A DNA stretch of 64,000 nucleotides, from positions 1-64,000 of the forward strand of contig NZ_FQZY01000014.1 in the NCBI RefSeq assembly GCF_900142165.1. The letters are read 5' to 3'. How positions within the stretch are numbered: position 1 is the stretch's first letter; the number at the start of each line of letters is the position of its first letter. Below, one piece after another: positions 49,998-58,974 of this stretch. The notes beneath the pieces are model-generated. The model was not told where the DNA came from. It saw only the letters and a program-made list of their open reading frames with translations, and did no database searches. Position numbers and translations under genes: made by a program. This stretch comes from Hespellia stercorisuis DSM 15480 (GTDB taxonomy: Bacteria; Bacillota; Clostridia; Lachnospirales; Lachnospiraceae).

Positions 49998-51362
49998 ATG
50001 TTTGAAAAAGTGTTAATTGCAAACCGCGGCGAGATTGCGGTTCGTATCATCCGCGCCTGTCGTGAGATGGGAATCGAGACCGTGGCGGTGTATTCGGAGG
50101 CAGATAGAGAAGCACTCCATACCCAGCTCGCAGATGAGGCGGTCTGTATCGGACCTGCGCCATCGACCGAGAGTTATCTGAGCATGGAGCGGATCATCAG
50201 TGCGACCATTATTTCAGGGGCAGATGCCATACATCCGGGGTTCGGTTTCCTGTCGGAGAACAGCAAGTTCGCGGAGCTGTGTGCACAGTGTAACATCACA
50301 TTTATCGGGCCAAGCGCGGAAGTGATGCGCAGAATGGGACACAAATCTCAGGCCAGAAACACCATGATCGAGGCAGGGGTTCCGGTGATTCCGGGAAGTA
50401 CGGAGGCCATTTACGATGCAAAGACCGGTGCACAGATCGCAGCGGGAATCGGTTATCCGGTCATCGTCAAGGCAGCGCTCGGCGGCGGTGGAAAAGGCAT
50501 GCGTGTGGCAGAGACGCCGGAAGAGTTTGAAAATGCGTTCAACACTGCGCAGACAGAGACGAAGGCAGCCTTCGGTGACGACACCATGTATATTGAACAT
50601 TTCGTGCAGAATCCAAGACATATCGAGTTCCAGATCCTGGCGGACAATTATGGCAATGTGATCCATCTGGGAGAGCGTGACTGTTCCGTACAGAGAAATC
50701 ACCAGAAGATGATCGAAGAATCTCCTTCTGTGGCAATCTCGCAGGAGTTGAGAGAGCGGATGGGCGAGGCGGCTGTAAAGGCGGCGAAAGCGGCGGAATA
50801 CACCAATGCCGGAACCATCGAGTTTCTTCTGGAAAAAAGTAACAACTTTTACTTTATGGAGATGAACACCCGAATCCAGGTGGAGCATCCGGTGACCGAG
50901 TGGGTGACGGGCGTGGATCTGATTAAAGAACAAATTCGAATCGCGGCGGGCGCACATCTTTCACTGACACAGGATGACGTGAAGATCACAGGTCATGCCA
51001 TCGAGTGCAGAATCAATGCGGAGAACCCGGCGAAGAACTTCCGGCCGAGCCCTGGAACCATCCGGGACATGTATCTTCCGGGCGGGAAGGGCGTGAGAAT
51101 CGACTCCGCGATCTACAGCGGATACACGGTTTCGCCGTACTACGATTCCATGCTGGCTAAGCTCATCGTTCACGCGAAGAACCGTGACGAGGCGATCAAG
51201 AAGATGCGGAGCGCTCTGGGAGAGATCATCATCGAGGGAATTGACACCAATGTGGATTACCAGTACGAAATCTTCAATAATCCGCAGTTTATCAGTGGAG
51301 ATATCAACATTGAATTTATTAACCAGCTGAATGCCTCGGCTGCGGAAACGAATCATGAATAA
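49998..51362 (+). CDS. accC: Biotin carboxylase subunit of acetyl-CoA carboxylase
   Basis: The 454-residue ATP-grasp enzyme carboxylates biotin on AccB. Features are [27 protein letters not shown], the ATP loop [26 protein letters not shown], and [13 protein letters not shown] with the catalytic Arg. The length is that of a stand-alone AccC. GGAGTAGGG precedes the ATG, ten bases after fabZ. Confidence 0.97.
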   Translation: MFEKVLIANRGEIAVRIIRACREMGIETVAVYSEADREALHTQLADEAVCIGPAPSTESYLSMERIISATIISGADAIHPGFGFLSENSKFAELCAQCNITFIGPSAEVMRRMGHKSQARNTMIEAGVPVIPGSTEAIYDAKTGAQIAAGIGYPVIVKAALGGGGKGMRVAETPEEFENAFNTAQTETKAAFGDDTMYIEHFVQNPRHIEFQILADNYGNVIHLGERDCSVQRNHQKMIEESPSVAISQELRERMGEAAVKAAKAAEYTNAGTIEFLLEKSNNFYFMEMNTRIQVEHPVTEWVTGVDLIKEQIRIAAGAHLSLTQDDVKITGHAIECRINAENPAKNFRPSPGTIRDMYLPGGKGVRIDSAIYSGYTVSPYYDSMLAKLIVHAKNRDEAIKKMRSALGEIIIEGIDTNVDYQYEIFNNPQFISGDINIEFINQLNASAAETNHE

Positions 51363-51366
51363 TGAA

Positions 51367-51395
51367 AATATCCCCTGGATTCAACAGGGGATATT
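51367..51395. repeat. Perfect inverted repeat between accC and accDA
   Basis: AATATCCCCTG pairs with CAGGGGATATT (11 bp) around a seven-base loop. No T-tract follows, so it is more likely an RNA-processing or stability hairpin than a terminator. Confidence 0.65.
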
Positions 51396-51450
51396 AGGAT
51401 ATAGTCGAGAGATCAAAGAAAAATGATCGGAAACAGGTAAGGAGACACAC

Positions 51451-53319
51451 ATGAAATTGCATAACATGTTTAAAAAGACAAATAAAAGTGGATACATTTC
51501 GATCCGGAACACAAAGCCGGAAGTGCCGGAAGGTCTGCTTCGCAAATGTAATAAATGCGGGGCTGCAATCATGGCAGACGATGTAAAAAAAGGATTCTAC
51601 ATTTGTCCAAAATGTGGGGGATATTTCCGCGTACATGCCTATCGCAGAATCGAGCAGATCGTAGACGAAGGAACCTTCGAGGAGTGGAATCATGATCTTG
51701 TTACCACGAATCCGCTGGAGTTCCCGGGGTATCAGGAGAAAATGGAGGCCCTTCAGGAGAAGACCAGACTTCAGGAGGCCATTGTCACCGGGGCCGGATG
51801 TATTGACGGGGAAAAGACCGCAATTGGTGTGTGTGACGGCCGTTTTCTGATGGCGAGCATGGGTGAGGTCGTGGGTGAGAAGATTGCCCGTATGGTAGAA
51901 CGTGCTACAAAAGAGCGGATGCCGGTCATTATATTCGCATGCTCTGGTGGGGCAAGAATGCAGGAGGGCATCGTGTCCCTGATGCAGATGGCCAAGACGT
52001 CGGCTGCGCTGAAACGTCACAGTGATGCGGGGCAGTTGTTTATTTCGGTGCTGACCGATCCGACCACCGGCGGCGTGACCGCAAGCTTCGCCATGCTGGG
52101 AGACATTATCCTTGCAGAGCCAAAGGCTTTGATCGGGTTTGCCGGTCCGCGTGTGATCGAGCAGACCATCGGACAGAAGCTGCCAAAGGGATTTCAGCGT
52201 TCTGAATTTCTTCTGGAGCACGGTTTTGTGGACCGGATCGTGAAGCGCGAAGAAATGAAGGAAGAACTTGCCCGGATTCTGAAACTGCACAGGAAACCGG
52301 AGCAGCACGAACTGGATCGTATGAATGCGGGGACAATAGATGCCGCGGAGAAGATCATGTCGGAGTATGATGTGGAAACGTCTGAAGCGGCTGAATCCGA
52401 TAAAAATGCAGAAGCGTCTGCAGAATCCGGAAAAGGCGCAGAAATGTCTGCCGGATCGGAAAAGGCGTCGGAAATGTCCGCTGGATTTGCGAGAAATGCA
52501 GAGGAGACCGTGCAGACCATGGACATTACGAGAAAAGCTGCAAATGCCTGGGAGCGTGTACAGCTTTCCCGCCAGAAGGACCGTCCGGTGGGAGAGGAAT
52601 ACATCGAGACCATGTTCACTGACTTTGTGGAATTTCACGGAGACCGCCTTTACGGGGATGATGAGGCAATCATCGGCGGTGCAGCCAGATTCGGCGGCAT
52701 GCCGGTAACGGTAATTGCCCAGGCGAAGGGAAGAACCACAAAAGAAAACATAGAGCACAACTTTGGTATGCCGTCACCGGAAGGCTACCGCAAGGCGCTT
52801 CGTCTGATGAAGCAGGCGGAGAAGTTCAACCGTCCGGTCATCTGTTTTGTAGACACACCTGGAGCCTTCTGCGGACTGGAGGCAGAGGAGCGTGGCCAGG
52901 GTGAGGCCATCGCGAGAAATCTGTATGAGATGTCAGGGCTTACCGTCCCGGTGCTCTCCATCGTAATCGGCGAGGGCGGAAGTGGCGGCGCGCTTGCCAT
53001 GGCAGTGGCGGACGAGGTATGGATGCTGGAAAACTCTGTTTATTCCATCCTGTCACCGGAAGGCTTTGCGTCTATTCTCTGGAAGGACAGCAAGCTGGCG
53101 AACCAGGCAGCTGAGGTCATGAAACTGACGGCTGTGGATCTGAAGGAGATGGGAATCATTGAAAAAGTGATTCCGGAACCGGAGATTCTGACAAAGCATA
53201 CCCTGTATCAGGTGCGCAAGGTGATGGAGACAGAGATCACACGTTTTCTGGATGACTACACAGGTATGACAAAAGAACAACTGACAGAACATCGTTACAA
53301 GAGATTCCGTGCTATGTAA
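51451..53319 (+). CDS. Acetyl-CoA carboxylase carboxyltransferase, beta and alpha subunits fused
   Basis: The 622-residue single chain holds both carboxyltransferase subunits. Residues 1-~290 are AccD: the zinc ribbon with Cys 33, 36, 52 and 55, [36 protein letters not shown] and [12 protein letters not shown] ~70-residue linker (about 298-366) is rich in Glu, Ser, Ala and Met, with imperfect [10 protein letters not shown]-like repeats. Residues ~366-622 are Acc[23 protein letters not shown] (in part: [11 protein letters not shown]), [25 protein letters not shown] (in part: [12 protein letters not shown]), [16 protein letters not shown] and [10 protein letters not shown]. The enzyme transfers the carboxyl group from AccB to acetyl-CoA to make malonyl-CoA. 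Most bacteria have separate accD and accA. AAGGAGA precedes the ATG. Confidence 0.95.
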   Translation: MKLHNMFKKTNKSGYISIRNTKPEVPEGLLRKCNKCGAAIMADDVKKGFYICPKCGGYFRVHAYRRIEQIVDEGTFEEWNHDLVTTNPLEFPGYQEKMEALQEKTRLQEAIVTGAGCIDGEKTAIGVCDGRFLMASMGEVVGEKIARMVERATKERMPVIIFACSGGARMQEGIVSLMQMAKTSAALKRHSDAGQLFISVLTDPTTGGVTASFAMLGDIILAEPKALIGFAGPRVIEQTIGQKLPKGFQRSEFLLEHGFVDRIVKREEMKEELARILKLHRKPEQHELDRMNAGTIDAAEKIMSEYDVETSEAAESDKNAEASAESGKGAEMSAGSEKASEMSAGFARNAEETVQTMDITRKAANAWERVQLSRQKDRPVGEEYIETMFTDFVEFHGDRLYGDDEAIIGGAARFGGMPVTVIAQAKGRTTKENIEHNFGMPSPEGYRKALRLMKQAEKFNRPVICFVDTPGAFCGLEAEERGQGEAIARNLYEMSGLTVPVLSIVIGEGGSGGALAMAVADEVWMLENSVYSILSPEGFASILWKDSKLANQAAEVMKLTAVDLKEMGIIEKVIPEPEILTKHTLYQVRKVMETEITRFLDDYTGMTKEQLTEHRYKRFRAM

Positions 53320-53342
53320 TTCATGGAGAAAGAGAGTATATT

Positions 53343-54404
53343 ATGAAATTATCCCCATTAATGATTGGAGACAAGTCAGCTGCGGTTCCTGTGATTCAGG
53401 GCGGAATGGGAGTCGGAATCAGCCTTGGGGGGCTGGCCGGCGCTGTGGCAGCAGAAGGCGGAGTGGGAATCATTTCCACTGCGCAGATCGGATTCCGGGA
53501 ACCAGATTTTGAGACGAACCGGGTTCTCGCAAATGAGCGTGCCATTGCGGCAGAATTTCGAAAAGCGCGGGAGATCGCGCCGGAGGGCATCGTCGGATTT
53601 AACATTATGGTGGCGCTGAAGGATTATAAGAGCCATGTGAAGGCGGCGGTAGATGCCGGTGCAGACCTGATCATCTCGGGAGCCGGACTTCCGACGGAAC
53701 TTCCGGGGCTTGTGGCGGGATCACAGACGAAGATTGCTCCCATTGTATCCACGGATAAATCGGCAAAAGTCATCTTGAAATATTGGGACAGAAAGTTTCA
53801 GAGAACTGCAGATCTGGTCGTCATCGAGGGACCAAAGGCAGGCGGTCATCTGGGTTTTAGCATGGAACAGCTTGAGGAGTATGATGTGCCGGCGTACGAG
53901 GCGGAGATTCACAAGATTCTGGAGACCGTGGCAGCCTACGGAGAGAAGTACCAGTGTCACGTTCCGGTGGTCATCGCCGGGGGGATCTATGACGCAGACG
54001 ACGTACAGCATGCGCTGGAACTTGGGGCAGACGGTGTGCAGGTCGCGACCCGTTTTGTGACTACCACAGAGTGCGATGCGGATGAAAACTACAAAGAGTC
54101 CTATATCCAGGCAAAGGAGGAGGATATCGTGATTGTGAAAAGTCCGGTGGGAATGCCGGGACGCGCCATCTTGAATCCTTTTATGAAACGTGTTAAAGTA
54201 GAGGGGAAAGTATCCCATTCCCCATGCCATGGATGTCTCGCCAGATGCAAGCCGGCGGAGATCCCGTACTGCATTACCGACGGGCTGGTCAATGCCGCGG
54301 AGGGAAATGTGGATCAGGCACTGCTGTTCTGCGGAGCCTATGCATACAGAGCGACAAGAATCGAGACGGTGCGCGAGGTGATGGATTCGCTGACAGGAAG
54401 ATAA
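53343..54404 (+). CDS. Nitronate monooxygenase-family flavoprotein with C-terminal Cys motif
   Basis: The 353-residue FMN TIM barrel is related to fabK but distinct. It has IPVIQGGMG-type VPVIQGGMGVGISLGGLAGAVA at the N terminus (in part: VIQGGMGVGIS), a His in GPKAGGHLGF, VVIAGGIYDADDV and LGADGVQVATRFVTTTEC. The C terminus carries CHGCLARC plus a further Cys, suggesting a metal site. Family members oxidise alkyl nitronates or act as enoyl-ACP reductases. Its place in the operon suggests a fatty-acid-related or detoxifying job. It starts 24 bases after accDA behind GGAGAAAGAGAG. FabK is already present, so redundancy is not excluded. Confidence 0.85.
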   Translation: MKLSPLMIGDKSAAVPVIQGGMGVGISLGGLAGAVAAEGGVGIISTAQIGFREPDFETNRVLANERAIAAEFRKAREIAPEGIVGFNIMVALKDYKSHVKAAVDAGADLIISGAGLPTELPGLVAGSQTKIAPIVSTDKSAKVILKYWDRKFQRTADLVVIEGPKAGGHLGFSMEQLEEYDVPAYEAEIHKILETVAAYGEKYQCHVPVVIAGGIYDADDVQHALELGADGVQVATRFVTTTECDADENYKESYIQAKEEDIVIVKSPVGMPGRAILNPFMKRVKVEGKVSHSPCHGCLARCKPAEIPYCITDGLVNAAEGNVDQALLFCGAYAYRATRIETVREVMDSLTGR

Positions 54405-54479
54405 ACAGGAAGAAAGCGGCAAAGCGGATTTTTATGAACCTCCGGTGGAGCGGCTCGCAGATGAGGAGAATAAGAAAAC

Positions 54480-54974
54480 GTGAATGCACATGACATGATC
54501 AATGATGTACTGGTTCATTTATTTAATGAAATATGGGAGCTGGAAGCAGATGCCATCATAACAGAAGAATTTAAGGATATCAGCAACAACGATATGCATA
54601 TCATTGAAGCAATCGGGCTCACAGGTGACCGCACCATGTCCCAGGTGGCAAAGCTTCTGAACATTACGGCGGGATCGCTGACCACTTCAATGAACAGTCT
54701 TGTCAACAAGCAGTATGCCATGAGGGAGAGAAGCGACAAGGACAGACGGGTCGTGTTCATCCGTCTGACACCGAAAGGAATCAGGGCATACAATCACCAC
54801 AAAGAGTTTCACGAGCAGATGACGGACGCTGTGATCCAGAGCTTAAAAACAGAGGAGATTGATGTGCTGATAAAGACACTGGACAGTCTGCGCACGTTCT
54901 TCCGACAGTATCAGAATCCAGCAGAGCAAAATCCGAAGACCCGGGCAGCAATTGGCGACAGCAGATCCGAATGA
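54480..54974 (+). CDS. MarR family regulator, FabT-like
   Basis: The 164-residue MarR protein has the winged helix at about 35-100: MSQVAKLLNITAGSLTTSMNSLVNKQYAMRERSDKDRRVVFIRLTPKG (in part: DKDRRVVFIRLTPKG). FabT of streptococci is a MarR protein that represses fab genes together with acyl-ACP and is normally the first or second gene of the cluster. Here it is the last. The matching palindromes at fabH (43164-43197) suggest that it closes a feedback loop. The start is GTG at 54480 behind GAGGAG; an ATG at 54495 is possible. It lies 75 bases after the nitronate monooxygenase gene. Confidence 0.8.
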   Translation: MNAHDMINDVLVHLFNEIWELEADAIITEEFKDISNNDMHIIEAIGLTGDRTMSQVAKLLNITAGSLTTSMNSLVNKQYAMRERSDKDRRVVFIRLTPKGIRAYNHHKEFHEQMTDAVIQSLKTEEIDVLIKTLDSLRTFFRQYQNPAEQNPKTRAAIGDSRSE

Positions 54975-55083
54975 TAAAATCAGAACGACAGAGTCAAAGC
55001 GGAGGGCCGCAGTCAGCTTTGCGGTATGTCTGATAAGGTTAAAATAATAAATGAAGACAGCAGATCACGACATGAGTTCAACG

Positions 55084-55180
55084 GGGCTGCTGCACTGAGA
55101 ATAAATCATATAAGACATTGTATCATATGATACCGGAAGCGTCTGTACCACGTATGAGATATACTGAGTGCAGCAGCCCT
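55084..55180 (+). other. Structured region closed by a 13-bp inverted repeat (terminator or small RNA)
   Basis: GGGCTGCTGCACT (about 55084-55096) is the exact reverse complement of AGTGCAGCAGCCC (about 55167-55179). An inner ATCATAT/ATATGAT pair and TGATTTTGT downstream are also present. It lies between the FabT-like gene and the next promoter and may end the fab operon or be a structured RNA. The remaining bases of this ~305-base gap show no gene. Confidence 0.55.
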
Positions 55181-55197
55181 GATTTTGTAACTTTAGT

Positions 55198-55227
55198 GTT
55201 GCATATTGCAACAAAAGATGATATGCT
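55198..55227 (+). promoter_or_regulatory. Promoter and operator of the XRE-Uma2 gene
   Basis: TTGCAT (55199-55204), 17 bases, TATGCT (55222-55227). The perfect palindrome GTTGCA-TAT-TGCAAC (55198-55212) covers the -35 box and is a likely autoregulatory site for the XRE domain encoded 70 bases downstream. Confidence 0.65.
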
Positions 55228-55279
55228 TTCTACATAAGAAAAGATTTAAAAGAGACCGTTGTTCAAAGGAGGGGATATC

Positions 55280-56095
55280 ATGAAAAGCAGATTTGCGGAG
55301 AATCTTTCGGCAATCAGAAGAGCCTGGGGGTTTACACAGAGCGAGATGAGTGAAAAGCTTGGTATATCCAGATCAGCTTATGCCTGTTATGAGATTGGAA
55401 AGAGATCACCGGATCTGGATATGCTGTATAAGATATCCATTGTTCTGCATGTGTCATTGAATGAACTGATGGGGCAGGAGGATCTCGAGATGCCCAGTGT
55501 CATCCGGGAGGCGCGGGCAGTTTATAAGGCACAGCCTATGGAGTTTTCGCTGGAAGAGTACCTGCAGCTCCCGGATTTTGGAGATTACGAGCTGGTGGAG
55601 GGAAAGCTGGTGAGGAGGAATGCCGCCTCGGACACACACCAGGAACTGAGCCTTCAGCTCAGCATGGAGCTTTTTGCGTTCATTAAAAAGAAGAAGGGAA
55701 AGTGCAAGGTCATACCGGCCCCCTTCTGTGTGGTTCCCAGTGAGGCAGATGGCATCGTGCTCCAGCCGGACATTTCGGTGATCTGTGACCTGAATCTTCT
55801 TCGGGGCGGGATGTGCTATGGCGCACCGGATCTGATCATGGAGATTGTCTCACCCGGGAATGCGTCCTATGATTATTTTGAAAAAACAAGATTATATCAT
55901 AAGTACGGTGTGAAAGAATACTGGATCGTGAATCCGGAGACGCAGCAGATTACGATATATAACATGCAGGAGGGAGCATTGGCACCGGTTACGAAGACAT
56001 TTTCACAAAAAGTTTCCTCGGTTGCCCTAAAAGGGTTTACAATAAACATAGGCAGGTTATTGCAGGAATATAATGCACGCTATGAATCAGAATAA
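55280..56095 (+). CDS. Fused XRE helix-turn-helix and Uma2-family nuclease-like protein
   Basis: The 271-residue protein starts with an XRE/Cro helix-turn-helix (about 6-60: LSAIRRAWGFTQSEMSEKLGISRSAYACYEIGKR, in part GFTQSEMSEKLGISRSAY). Residues ~90-265 form a Uma2-type domain (PD-(D/E)XK fold): YELVEGKLVRRNA, VLQPDISVIC and PDLIMEIVSPGNASYDYFEK. The Asp-Ile and Glu-Ile-x-SP residues correspond to the catalytic core. Most Uma2 proteins lack the HTH; their role is unknown, although a nuclease activity is presumed from the fold. GGAGG lies seven bases before the ATG at 55280. It is twelve bases ahead of a sirtuin gene, an association of possible interest. Confidence 0.85.
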   Translation: MKSRFAENLSAIRRAWGFTQSEMSEKLGISRSAYACYEIGKRSPDLDMLYKISIVLHVSLNELMGQEDLEMPSVIREARAVYKAQPMEFSLEEYLQLPDFGDYELVEGKLVRRNAASDTHQELSLQLSMELFAFIKKKKGKCKVIPAPFCVVPSEADGIVLQPDISVICDLNLLRGGMCYGAPDLIMEIVSPGNASYDYFEKTRLYHKYGVKEYWIVNPETQQITIYNMQEGALAPVTKTFSQKVSSVALKGFTINIGRLLQEYNARYESE

Positions 56096-56107
56096 GGAGG
56101 TAGCAGT

Positions 56108-56833
56108 ATGTATGAGCAGGAAGCAGCAAAATTACAGCAGATTATCGATGACAGTGACAATATCGTCTTTTTCGGGGGCGCGGGAGTGTCCACCGAGAGC
56201 AACATTCCGGATTTCAGAAGTGCGGACGGTATCTATCACCAAAAGTATAAATACTCTCCGGAGCAGGTGGTCAGCCACAGCTTTTTTATGCAGCATACAG
56301 AAGCGTTCTATGAGTTCTATAAGGAGAAGATGATGATTCTGGATGCCAGACCGAACAAGGCGCATCTGAAGCTGGCAGAGCTGGAGCGGGCCGGAAAGCT
56401 GCGGGCGGTTGTCACGCAGAACATCGACGGGCTTCATCAGGCGGCGGGAAGCCGGTGCGTCTATGAACTGCACGGCAGCATCATGAGAAACTACTGTCAG
56501 AAGTGCGGGAAGTCTTATGACGCGGAGTATGTGAAGCAGTCTGAGGGGATTCCCCGCTGTGCGTGCGGGGGTGTCATCAAGCCGGACGTAGTGCTCTATG
56601 AGGAGGGGCTGGACTCGGGCGTGATTCAGGGCGCAGTCCATGCAATCAGTGAGGCGGACACTCTGATTATCGGAGGGACGTCACTGGTGGTCTATCCGGC
56701 GGCCAGCTTTATCGATTATTTTAACGGCAGACATCTGGTGGTGATCAACAAATCGGACACCGCGAAGGCAGTGCGTGCGGAACTCAGTATCTCAGCACCG
56801 ATCGGAGAAATCATGGGGCGGATTACGGTTTAA
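56108..56833 (+). CDS. Sirtuin (Sir2 / CobB) NAD-dependent protein deacylase
   Basis: The 241-residue enzyme removes acyl groups from lysines using NAD+. It has FFGGAGVSTESNIPDFRSADGIY (in part: GAGVSTESNIPDFRS), TQNIDGLHQAAGS, the catalytic His in ELHGSI, and four zinc Cys (CQKC and CAC with CGG). GGTSLVVYPAA and the C-terminal ELSISAPIGEI complete the fold. AAGGAGGT lies before the ATG, only twelve bases after the XRE-Uma2 gene, so both are probably on one transcript. Confidence 0.95.
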   Translation: MYEQEAAKLQQIIDDSDNIVFFGGAGVSTESNIPDFRSADGIYHQKYKYSPEQVVSHSFFMQHTEAFYEFYKEKMMILDARPNKAHLKLAELERAGKLRAVVTQNIDGLHQAAGSRCVYELHGSIMRNYCQKCGKSYDAEYVKQSEGIPRCACGGVIKPDVVLYEEGLDSGVIQGAVHAISEADTLIIGGTSLVVYPAASFIDYFNGRHLVVINKSDTAKAVRAELSISAPIGEIMGRITV

Positions 56834-56854
56834 TAGAAAGAAAAGGGAAAAAAT

Positions 56855-57838
56855 ATGGAAAAACAATACAGGCAGCTAAGGCCTTATCAGGGAGTGATTC
56901 TGCTCCTGCTTAGTCTTGTTGTAATCTTTTGGATCAGCCCGCTTCTGAGTATACGGCTCGGATTGTATGGAACATTTTTAGGGGAACTGCTGCTGCTCGG
57001 ACTTTCCGTGCTGGTGGTCGTGGCGTTCGGTGGAAGTCTGCGGGCGAATCTTCCAATTCGCAAGCCGACAGCTGCGGGAGTATTTGGCACGATTCTTCTC
57101 TGGCTTGGAACCTTTATGGGCGTAATGATCCTTACGTTGGCGATCACGGCTGCATTTCCGCAGGAGATGATGGGAACCAGTTCCGCGCTTGGGGAGGCAT
57201 TTACCAGTGTTCCATTTCTGCTGTCCATGTTCATCGTGGCCATCACTCCGGCTATCTGTGAGGAGGCTGTGTTCCGGGGCGTGGTTCTTCACAGCTTCAA
57301 ACCACTTCGCAGCAAGTGGCTGATCATTGTTCTGACCGGAATTATATTTGGTGCATTTCATGGCAGCATCTGGCGTTTTGTGCCGACGGCACTTCTGGGG
57401 ATGATGCTGGGCTATCTTATGATGGAGACGGACAACATGGTCTACAACGGACTGTTCCACTGCATCAACAATGCTGTCCCCATTATCCTGCTGTATGCGG
57501 TGCAGGGAGTTTACGCTGGTATGAGCACGGGAGATATGACCTCGGAGATGGACTCCATGTCAATTCTTGCACTGGGGGTTTATGTGATGTACGGCGCAGT
57601 GATTCCCTTCAGCATCTATGTGGGCAATTATCTGATTCACAGAGGTGTGCCGGGATATCGGCAAAAGCTGTTTCCTTCCGGGAAACCGTGGATTATCATT
57701 CTGCTGATTCTTCTGACGGCTGCGTTCATTCTGGCAGGACTGATTGTGATCGTGGTAGCGCTGGTCTCTCAGCCGGGGATTTTGGAGGAGACTATGGACA
57801 ATATCGCCCGGTCAGCAGGCTCCGTGATTTTTGGATAA
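56855..57838 (+). CDS. CPBP family intramembrane metalloprotease
   Basis: The 327-residue membrane protein has about eight helices and the CPBP motifs EEAVFRGVVLH (about 132-142), FGAFHGS (about 164-170) and HCINNA (about 203-208). Family members are CAAX-type proteases or immunity proteins. It follows the sirtuin by 21 bases behind AAAGGG. The last codons (ARSAGSVIFG) are the first copy of a ~35-bp tandem array continuing past the stop. It is larger than and only distantly similar to the CPBP protein at 3011-3679. Confidence 0.9.
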   Translation: MEKQYRQLRPYQGVILLLLSLVVIFWISPLLSIRLGLYGTFLGELLLLGLSVLVVVAFGGSLRANLPIRKPTAAGVFGTILLWLGTFMGVMILTLAITAAFPQEMMGTSSALGEAFTSVPFLLSMFIVAITPAICEEAVFRGVVLHSFKPLRSKWLIIVLTGIIFGAFHGSIWRFVPTALLGMMLGYLMMETDNMVYNGLFHCINNAVPIILLYAVQGVYAGMSTGDMTSEMDSMSILALGVYVMYGAVIPFSIYVGNYLIHRGVPGYRQKLFPSGKPWIIILLILLTAAFILAGLIVIVVALVSQPGILEETMDNIARSAGSVIFG

Positions 57839-57999
57839 ACGGGGGTACAGCAGGCTCCGTGATTTTTGGATAAACGGGGGTACGGCAGGCTCCGTGCTTT
57901 TTGGGATAAACGAAGGTGCAGCAGGCTCCGTGATTTTCGATAAACGAAGGTACGGCAGGCTCCGTGCTTTTGGATAGACGAAGGTACAACAGGCCACCG
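57816..57999 (+). repeat. ~35-bp tandem repeat derived from the 3' end of the CPBP gene
   Basis: Unit starts (CAGGCTCCGTG) fall at 57816, 57851, 57886, 57922 and 57956, with a partial copy at 57990 (spacing 35, 35, 36, 34, 34). The first copy is coding and includes the stop codon; later copies keep the sequence but are untranslated. Divergence increases towards the 3' end. There are no spacers, so this is not a CRISPR array. Confidence 0.9.
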
Positions 58000-58094
58000 G
58001 GCAGATATCGGAAAGGTGGATTTTGTTCCCGGCGGATGGGACGAATATGGATTGGGCCATAGAATAAAAACGAATAAGGAATGTGTGATAAGAG

Positions 58095-58598
58095 ATGTAT
58101 GATAAATTAACCAAAAAGGATATAGAAAAAATCGAGGCGGAAATCGAGCACCGCAAGCTAGTCGTCCGCAAGGAGGCAATCGAGGCGGTCAAGGAGGCGA
58201 GAGCTCACGGGGATCTGAGCGAGAACTTCGAGTATCATGCGGCGAAAAAAGATAAGAACCAGAACGAGAGCCGTATCCGTTATCTGGAGAGAATGCTCAA
58301 AACCGCCATTGTGGTAAATGATGAGTCCAGGGAGGATGAGGTCGGTCTGAACAATACGGTCACGGTCCATTTCGAGGAAGACAATGAGGACGAGACTTAC
58401 AAATTAGTCACGACCGTGCGCGGCAATTCCATGGGCGGTCTGATCAGCATTGAATCCCCGATCGGCAAGGCAATCCTCGGTCACAAGGTGGGAGAAAAAG
58501 TGAAGGTGAAGGTCCGTGATGATTACAGTTATTTTCTCACCATCAAGAAGATTGAGAATACGGTGGACGATGGAAGTGATAAACTGAGGAGTTTTTAG
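58095..58598 (+). CDS. greA: Transcription elongation factor GreA
   Basis: The 167-residue protein has the N-terminal coiled-coil hairpin with the acidic tip region HGDLSENFEYHAAKKDK (about 38-54) that enters the RNA-polymerase secondary channel and stimulates transcript cleavage. It is followed by the C-terminal FKBP-like domain (SPIGKAILGHKVGEKVKV). It is full length for the family. The ribosome site is weak (AAGAG). It follows the repeat array by about 95 bases. Confidence 0.95.
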   Translation: MYDKLTKKDIEKIEAEIEHRKLVVRKEAIEAVKEARAHGDLSENFEYHAAKKDKNQNESRIRYLERMLKTAIVVNDESREDEVGLNNTVTVHFEEDNEDETYKLVTTVRGNSMGGLISIESPIGKAILGHKVGEKVKVKVRDDYSYFLTIKKIENTVDDGSDKLRSF

Positions 58599-58820
58599 TG
58601 GGGAAATAACACCACTTAGTTTTGAACATTGGGGAAATATGGACGATTGGCTGATCATAGATAGAATCGAAGATGTCATTGTCGGCAAAAGTATTCCCTA
58701 CGACTACGAAAAATCAAAATTTTAGATTTGTTGATGTTCTTCAGGGCAGCGTATTTTGTTGGTTATTATGACGAATAATCTGCTTGAAAACGAGAAAGTT
58801 CGAGAAGAAATTAACAATGC

Positions 58821-58849
58821 TTGCGTCTTGAAAACAGGGATGTTATACT
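58821..58849 (+). promoter_or_regulatory. Promoter candidate in the hyd leader
   Basis: TTGCGT (58821-58826), exactly 17 bases, TATACT (58844-58849). The transcript would start near 58857, about 85 bases before the terminator hairpin. Confidence 0.5.
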
Positions 58850-58940
58850 TAAGACTAACACGTACTGATTGCAAAGGGGAACACCTGAGTGAAAAGGCGC
58901 ACAGACTTTATCGTAAAATCAGGGGTATTATACCCTTTTT

Positions 58941-58974
58941 AAAATCTGCGCCAAAAGGTGCAGATTTTTTTATA
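58941..58974 (+). terminator. Intrinsic terminator in the hyd leader
   Basis: AAATCTGCGCC pairs with GGTGCAGATTT around an AAAA loop, followed by T-rich sequence. A smaller GGGTA/TACCC hairpin with T5 ends immediately before it, and TATATAATAG/CTATTATATA (58971-59008) follows. Confidence 0.75.

Noticed and set aside
55280-56833. Thoeris- or SIR2-type antiphage system
   Set aside because: The sirtuin is a compact CobB-like deacylase with a zinc ribbon and no extra domain. Defence SIR2 proteins are usually larger and fused or paired with TIR or argonaute partners. Only the XRE-Uma2 association is noted.
57816-57999. CRISPR-like direct repeats
   Set aside because: The units are contiguous at 34-36 bases with no unique spacers, start within a coding sequence, and no cas genes are present.
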